Positions 6,512 to 9,219 of a DNA stretch of 9,219 nt are shown here, piece by piece. The stretch is from Anaerolineae bacterium. GTDB taxonomy: Bacteria > Chloroflexota > Anaerolineae > Anaerolineales > Villigracilaceae. A program made the position numbers and the translations under genes. The DNA lies in the NCBI GenBank assembly GCA_003141915.1, contig PLNY01000407.1, positions 3,304 through 12,522 on the forward strand, given 5' to 3'. The notes under the pieces were generated by a model. The model was not told where the DNA came from. It did not search any database and worked only from the letters and a program-made list of their open reading frames with translations. The number at the start of each line of letters is the position of its first letter. Positions within the stretch are counted from its first letter, which is position 1.

Positions 6512-7392
6512 CACTTGCCTTGAATACTGCGATTAAATTGATCCCTGCCAGCCAATTCACGATTGAACAGCTGACCGCAATCTATAACCAAACGCGCGTT
6601 GATTATTTGGTGCCCATGCCCATGAATTCGACGCGTTTGGCAGAATATATCTCCACCTATGATGTGGATTTGGAGCACTCGTTGGTTGCATTGCAGGATG
6701 GTACGTTGCTGGGGGTGGCCATGTTGGGTGTGCGTCAAGGTCGCGCTTGGTTGACCCGTCTGGGTGTGCTTCCAAATACCCGGCGCAATGGCATCGGAGA
6801 AACCCTGACGCGGGGATTGATCGAGCAAGCTGAGAAGTTGAATATTTATTTTGACATGCTGGAAGTGATCAAGGACAATACTCCGGCACACCGGTTGTTT
6901 TTGAAATTAGGATTTTATGAAGTGAGTGAATTGCTGGTGTTACGCCGCCCTCCGTTCAACCAGCCGCCCGATACGGTTGTCGCCGACGCGGAACGGTTAG
7001 ATCGTGCTGACGCTCTCAACCTCGTCCGACGCGATCGCGGCACGCAGCCGTGGACGAATCAATCTAAATCTCTGTTCAACGCCTCAGAAGTTGCGGGCTT
7101 GCGCATCATGCTGGTTGACGGCAGTCGGGGCTGGATGGTTTACCAGCGCCAGAAATTTACGCTGACACGTTTTATCTACAAAACCGAGTCGGGGAATCCG
7201 GCCGATGTTGCCTATGCTTCTTTATCGCATTTGCATAATCAATACCCGCGGCTCGATACCCATATCGAAAATATTCAGGTCACCGACCCGCACCTTCCGG
7301 CTTTTTATAAAATGGGGTACGTGGAATCGTTTCGCCGCATTGAGATGTGGCGGGGAACACCTCCGGCAAGTTTGGTGGGCAGCAGCAAATAA
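6508..7392 (+). CDS. GNAT-family N-acetyltransferase, two-domain
   Basis: This 294-residue protein has a clear GNAT domain in its first half. Residues 60-90 form the central strands, and WLTRLGVLPNTRRNGIGETL (81-100) is motif A, with the acetyl-CoA-binding R-R-N-G-I-G loop at 92-97. NTPAHRLFLKLGFYEVSEL (124-142) is motif B with the typical LGF turn. A linker around 147-160 (RPPFNQPPD) leads into a second half whose end, HLPAFYKMGYVESFRR (262-277), again resembles the GNAT F-Y-x-x-x-G-Y/F turn. No clean R/Q-x-x-G-x-G/A loop is seen there, so the second copy may be degenerate. Substrate is unknown: a small molecule, a protein amino group or a ribosomal protein are all possible. Its ATG overlaps the receiver stop by 4 bp and no strong Shine-Dalgarno precedes it, so translation probably depends on coupling. 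Confidence 0.87.
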   Translation: MTLALNTAIKLIPASQFTIEQLTAIYNQTRVDYLVPMPMNSTRLAEYISTYDVDLEHSLVALQDGTLLGVAMLGVRQGRAWLTRLGVLPNTRRNGIGETLTRGLIEQAEKLNIYFDMLEVIKDNTPAHRLFLKLGFYEVSELLVLRRPPFNQPPDTVVADAERLDRADALNLVRRDRGTQPWTNQSKSLFNASEVAGLRIMLVDGSRGWMVYQRQKFTLTRFIYKTESGNPADVAYASLSHLHNQYPRLDTHIENIQVTDPHLPAFYKMGYVESFRRIEMWRGTPPASLVGSSK

Positions 7393-7408
7393 AAAGCGCC
7401 GATGATAT

Positions 7409-7422
7409 AAAGTCAGGACTTT
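7409..7422. terminator. Weak inverted repeat between convergent genes, possible bidirectional terminator
   Basis: AAAGTC-AG-GACTTT lies in the 30-bp spacer between the stops of the GNAT gene (plus) and the mrp gene (minus). As RNA it would fold as a 5-bp stem with a 4-nt loop, mostly A-U. There is no long U tract on either side, so termination here is only suggested by position. Confidence 0.3.
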
Positions 7423-8469
7423 CTATTCCACAATATTGATCGGCAGTTCATTCTTCCCGCCCAATGCAGCCACGCTGATCTTGGCGGCCAGACTCTCTGC
7501 AATCTCGCGCAGGGCTTTTGCAACAGGCGAGTCGGGATGCGATATAACAATCGGCTTGCCGCTGTCGCCGCCGATGCGCACATTTTGATCGATTGGAATC
7601 TTGCCGAGGAACGGAGTCTGCGTGGCTTGCGCTAGTTGCTCTCCGCCGCCCGAACCGAAGATATCCATGCGCGTCCCGTCGGGCAAATCGAGATAGGACA
7701 TGTTCTCGATCACGCCCAGAATCGGGACCTCGAGCGTGCGGAACATTTGTAGTCCGCGGCTGGCATCTTCAAGCGAAACCAGTTGTGGGAGTGTCACAAT
7801 GATCGCGCCGCTTAACGGCAACGCTTGCGCTAGCGATAATGCCGCGTCACCGGTGCCGGGCGGCAGATCGACGATGAGGTAGTCGAGCTCGCCCCATTCC
7901 ACATCCGCCAGAAATTGTCGGATGGCGGAATTCAGCATAGGTCCGCGCCAGATCAGGGGTTGCCCTGGCTTAACCAAGAGTCCCATCGAAATCATTTTGA
8001 CATCATAAGCCACAGCAGGAACAAGTTTGTTGCCGTTCGGCGGCGGAAGCTTTTCAACTCCCAACATCGTTGGGATGTTCGGTCCGTAAATATCGGCGTC
8101 CATCAAGCCGACGCGCGCTCCGCTTTGCGCCAGCGCCACCGCGATATTTACCGCGACCGTTGACTTGCCGACGCCGCCTTTGCCGCTCATCACGGCAACA
8201 ATGTTTTTAATCTCGTTCAGTTCTTGCGGTTTGGCCGCGACGAAATCAACCTGAACCACGGTATTTTTAAATTGCTGCAGGGCGGATTTCACGCCGGCGG
8301 CGACGAAATTCTGAACCTCGTCAGCCAGTGCGGTCGAGGCCAGGGTGACAGTGATATTCTTGTCCGCAATGGTGATTTTACGCACGAGATTGAGATCGAT
8401 AACGCTCTGCTCGGCAGTGGGGACGAAGACCTGTTTTAGCGCGGTTGTTACCTGTTCTTCAGTGACCAT
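7423..8469 (-). CDS. mrp: Mrp/NBP35-family P-loop ATPase (Fe-S carrier type), cysteine-free
   Basis: This 348-residue protein has the Mrp (ApbC) layout: a short N-terminal MIP18/DUF59-like region (about 1-80), then a deviant-Walker P-loop ATPase. SGKGGVGKST (95-104) is the Walker A with the signature lysine, LMDADIYGPNIPTMLG (122-137) is the next hallmark, and YLIVDLPPGTGDAAL (197-211) is Walker B with the Mrp-specific PPGTGD. Mrp proteins load Fe-S clusters onto target proteins, usually via a C-terminal CxxC at the dimer interface. Here that place reads ENMSYLDLPDGTRMDIFGSGGG (255-276), and the protein has no cysteine at all. The DUF59 part also lacks the usual Asp-Pro-Glu/Asp signature. The start has AAGGA 6 nt before the ATG. 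It lies 130 bp downstream of the PLPHP gene on the same strand. Confidence 0.9.
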   Translation of the reverse strand: MVTEEQVTTALKQVFVPTAEQSVIDLNLVRKITIADKNITVTLASTALADEVQNFVAAGVKSALQQFKNTVVQVDFVAAKPQELNEIKNIVAVMSGKGGVGKSTVAVNIAVALAQSGARVGLMDADIYGPNIPTMLGVEKLPPPNGNKLVPAVAYDVKMISMGLLVKPGQPLIWRGPMLNSAIRQFLADVEWGELDYLIVDLPPGTGDAALSLAQALPLSGAIIVTLPQLVSLEDASRGLQMFRTLEVPILGVIENMSYLDLPDGTRMDIFGSGGGEQLAQATQTPFLGKIPIDQNVRIGGDSGKPIVISHPDSPVAKALREIAESLAAKISVAALGGKNELPINIVE

Positions 8470-8599
8470 CTATTTTCCTTTTTTGAACATCATTCGGAGA
8501 CTCTTTGTTATTTAAGTTTACTTTATTTCGAAAGACTACGATACTTTGCTCCGGCCTATGGTAAGTATTTCGTTGCAACTTACAGAGGTTTGCCCTAAG
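8470..8599. other. Intergenic spacer between the PLPHP gene and mrp
   Basis: This 130-bp spacer separates two co-directional minus-strand genes. Near the upstream gene's stop is a short inverted repeat (GTAAGT at 8561-8566 and ACTTAC at 8578-8583, 11-nt loop) without a following U tract. The mrp ribosome binding site is at 8476-8480. The AT-rich part at about 8505-8530 could hold a promoter, but I cannot point to a matched -35/-10 pair. No small gene or RNA is apparent. Confidence 0.5.
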
Positions 8600-9219
8600 T
8601 TAGCGTTGGCCGAAAATGAGGGTGCCGAGGCGGACCATATTCGAGCCTTCCTCGATGGCGATGCGGTAAGAGTTGGTCATACCCATGGAAAGGTGCTGCA
8701 TGGTAACGTTAGGGAGATTACGGATTTTAAGGTCGTCGAAGGCTTCGCGGGTAGCGACAAAATAAGGGCGGGAAGCCTCGGGGTCGCCGAGAGCCGGGCC
8801 CATAGTCATCAGGCCCGTCAAGCGGACATTGAGGAGGGTCGACATCGATTGGGCGAGAGCGGCGGCATCTTCGGGCAGGACGCCGGATTTCAGGGGTTCG
8901 CGGCCGCTGTTGACCTCGATGAGCACGGGCATGATTTTACCGATGGCCCGGCAACGCTTGTCGATTTCCTGCGCCATCTCCGGCGAGTCCACGGTTTCGA
9001 TCATGTCGAAGATTTCGACGGCTTTTTTGATTTTATTTTTCTGGAGGTGGCCGATGCAATGCCACTGCGCGATTTTGCCGACGGCCCGGAAGTGGTCTTC
9101 GGCTTCCTGAACGTAATTTTCCCCGAGGATAGAGATACCGGCCTGCACGGCCGCCATGATTTCGGCGGGCGCGCGGGTTTTGACCGCCGCCACGATCTTA
9201 ACGCCGGGGGGCAGTTCGC
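8600..9219 (-). CDS. YggS/PROSC-family PLP homeostasis protein, partial (5' end beyond the window)
   Basis: This is the C-terminal and central part of a pyridoxal-phosphate-binding homeostasis protein (PLPHP), a TIM-barrel protein without known enzymatic activity that buffers free PLP. The frame stays open to the right edge, where it reads ELPPGVKIVAAVKTRAPAEI. The Lys in VAAVKTR is the expected Schiff-base lysine. A GTG at 9193 is internal, not the start. Other hallmarks are LGENYVQEAEDH, WHCIGHLQKNKIKKAV, VLIEVNSGREPLKSGV, LTGLMTMGP, LSMGMTNSYRIAIEEGSNMVRLGT and the terminal IFGQR. About 20-30 N-terminal residues should be missing, judged by the family length near 230. The lysine motif is A-V-K-T rather than the common V-S-K-T, a mild variation. 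The gene precedes mrp on the same strand. Confidence 0.92.
   Translation of the reverse strand, partial: ELPPGVKIVAAVKTRAPAEIMAAVQAGISILGENYVQEAEDHFRAVGKIAQWHCIGHLQKNKIKKAVEIFDMIETVDSPEMAQEIDKRCRAIGKIMPVLIEVNSGREPLKSGVLPEDAAALAQSMSTLLNVRLTGLMTMGPALGDPEASRPYFVATREAFDDLKIRNLPNVTMQHLSMGMTNSYRIAIEEGSNMVRLGTLIFGQR

Noticed and set aside
6460..6891. Minus-strand open frame opposite the receiver-GNAT junction (143 codons)
   Set aside because: Antisense to two clear plus-strand genes and rich in His/Gln/Ile without domain motifs, as expected of a shadow.
8561..8583. Inverted repeat after the PLPHP gene as an intrinsic terminator
   Set aside because: Only a 6-bp stem with an 11-nt loop and no U tract on the minus strand.

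Overview
This window is a gene-dense chromosomal segment of nine protein-coding genes with short spacers. I see no rRNA, tRNA, CRISPR array or mobile element. No marker fixes the taxon. The gene mix is a PSP1/RicT protein, an LmbE-type deacetylase, a Gram-positive-style L-lactate dehydrogenase, a lipoprotein with a Thr/Pro/Ala-rich linker, an orphan response regulator paired with a GNAT enzyme, and a cysteine-free Mrp. Together with moderate GC, this would fit a fermentative or anaerobic Chloroflexota (Anaerolineae-like) bacterium, but that placement is inference.

Layout, left to right. (1) 16-1461, minus strand: a GbsR/MarR-type repressor and, 9 bp downstream, an atypical SDR/NmrA-like NAD(P)-binding protein. 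They share a near-consensus promoter whose start region is covered by an 18-bp inverted repeat, probably the repressor's own operator. (2) 1566-6031, minus strand: a run of five co-directional genes with 21-38 bp gaps: PSP1/RicT-like protein, PIG-L/LmbE deacetylase, L-lactate dehydrogenase, M20 amidohydrolase and a lipoprotein. The first gene has a TATAAT box exactly 7 nt before its ATG, which suggests a leaderless transcript. (3) 6131-7392, plus strand, divergent from the run above: a stand-alone response-regulator receiver overlapping by ATGA a two-domain GNAT acetyltransferase. (4) 7423-9219, minus strand, convergent with the GNAT gene: a Mrp/NBP35-type P-loop ATPase preceded by a YggS/PLPHP gene that runs off the right edge.

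How they may work together: the five-gene run mixes central fermentation (pyruvate to lactate), deacylation (M20 and LmbE hydrolases) and a PSP1 factor linked in Bacillus to RNA maturation. The link may be shared transcription rather than one pathway. The receiver-GNAT pair looks like a small phosphorelay-linked acetylation module with no local kinase. I found no clearly new multi-gene system. The points most worth checking are the receiver-GNAT pair, the Mrp protein without any cysteine, and the two well-defined promoter architectures.
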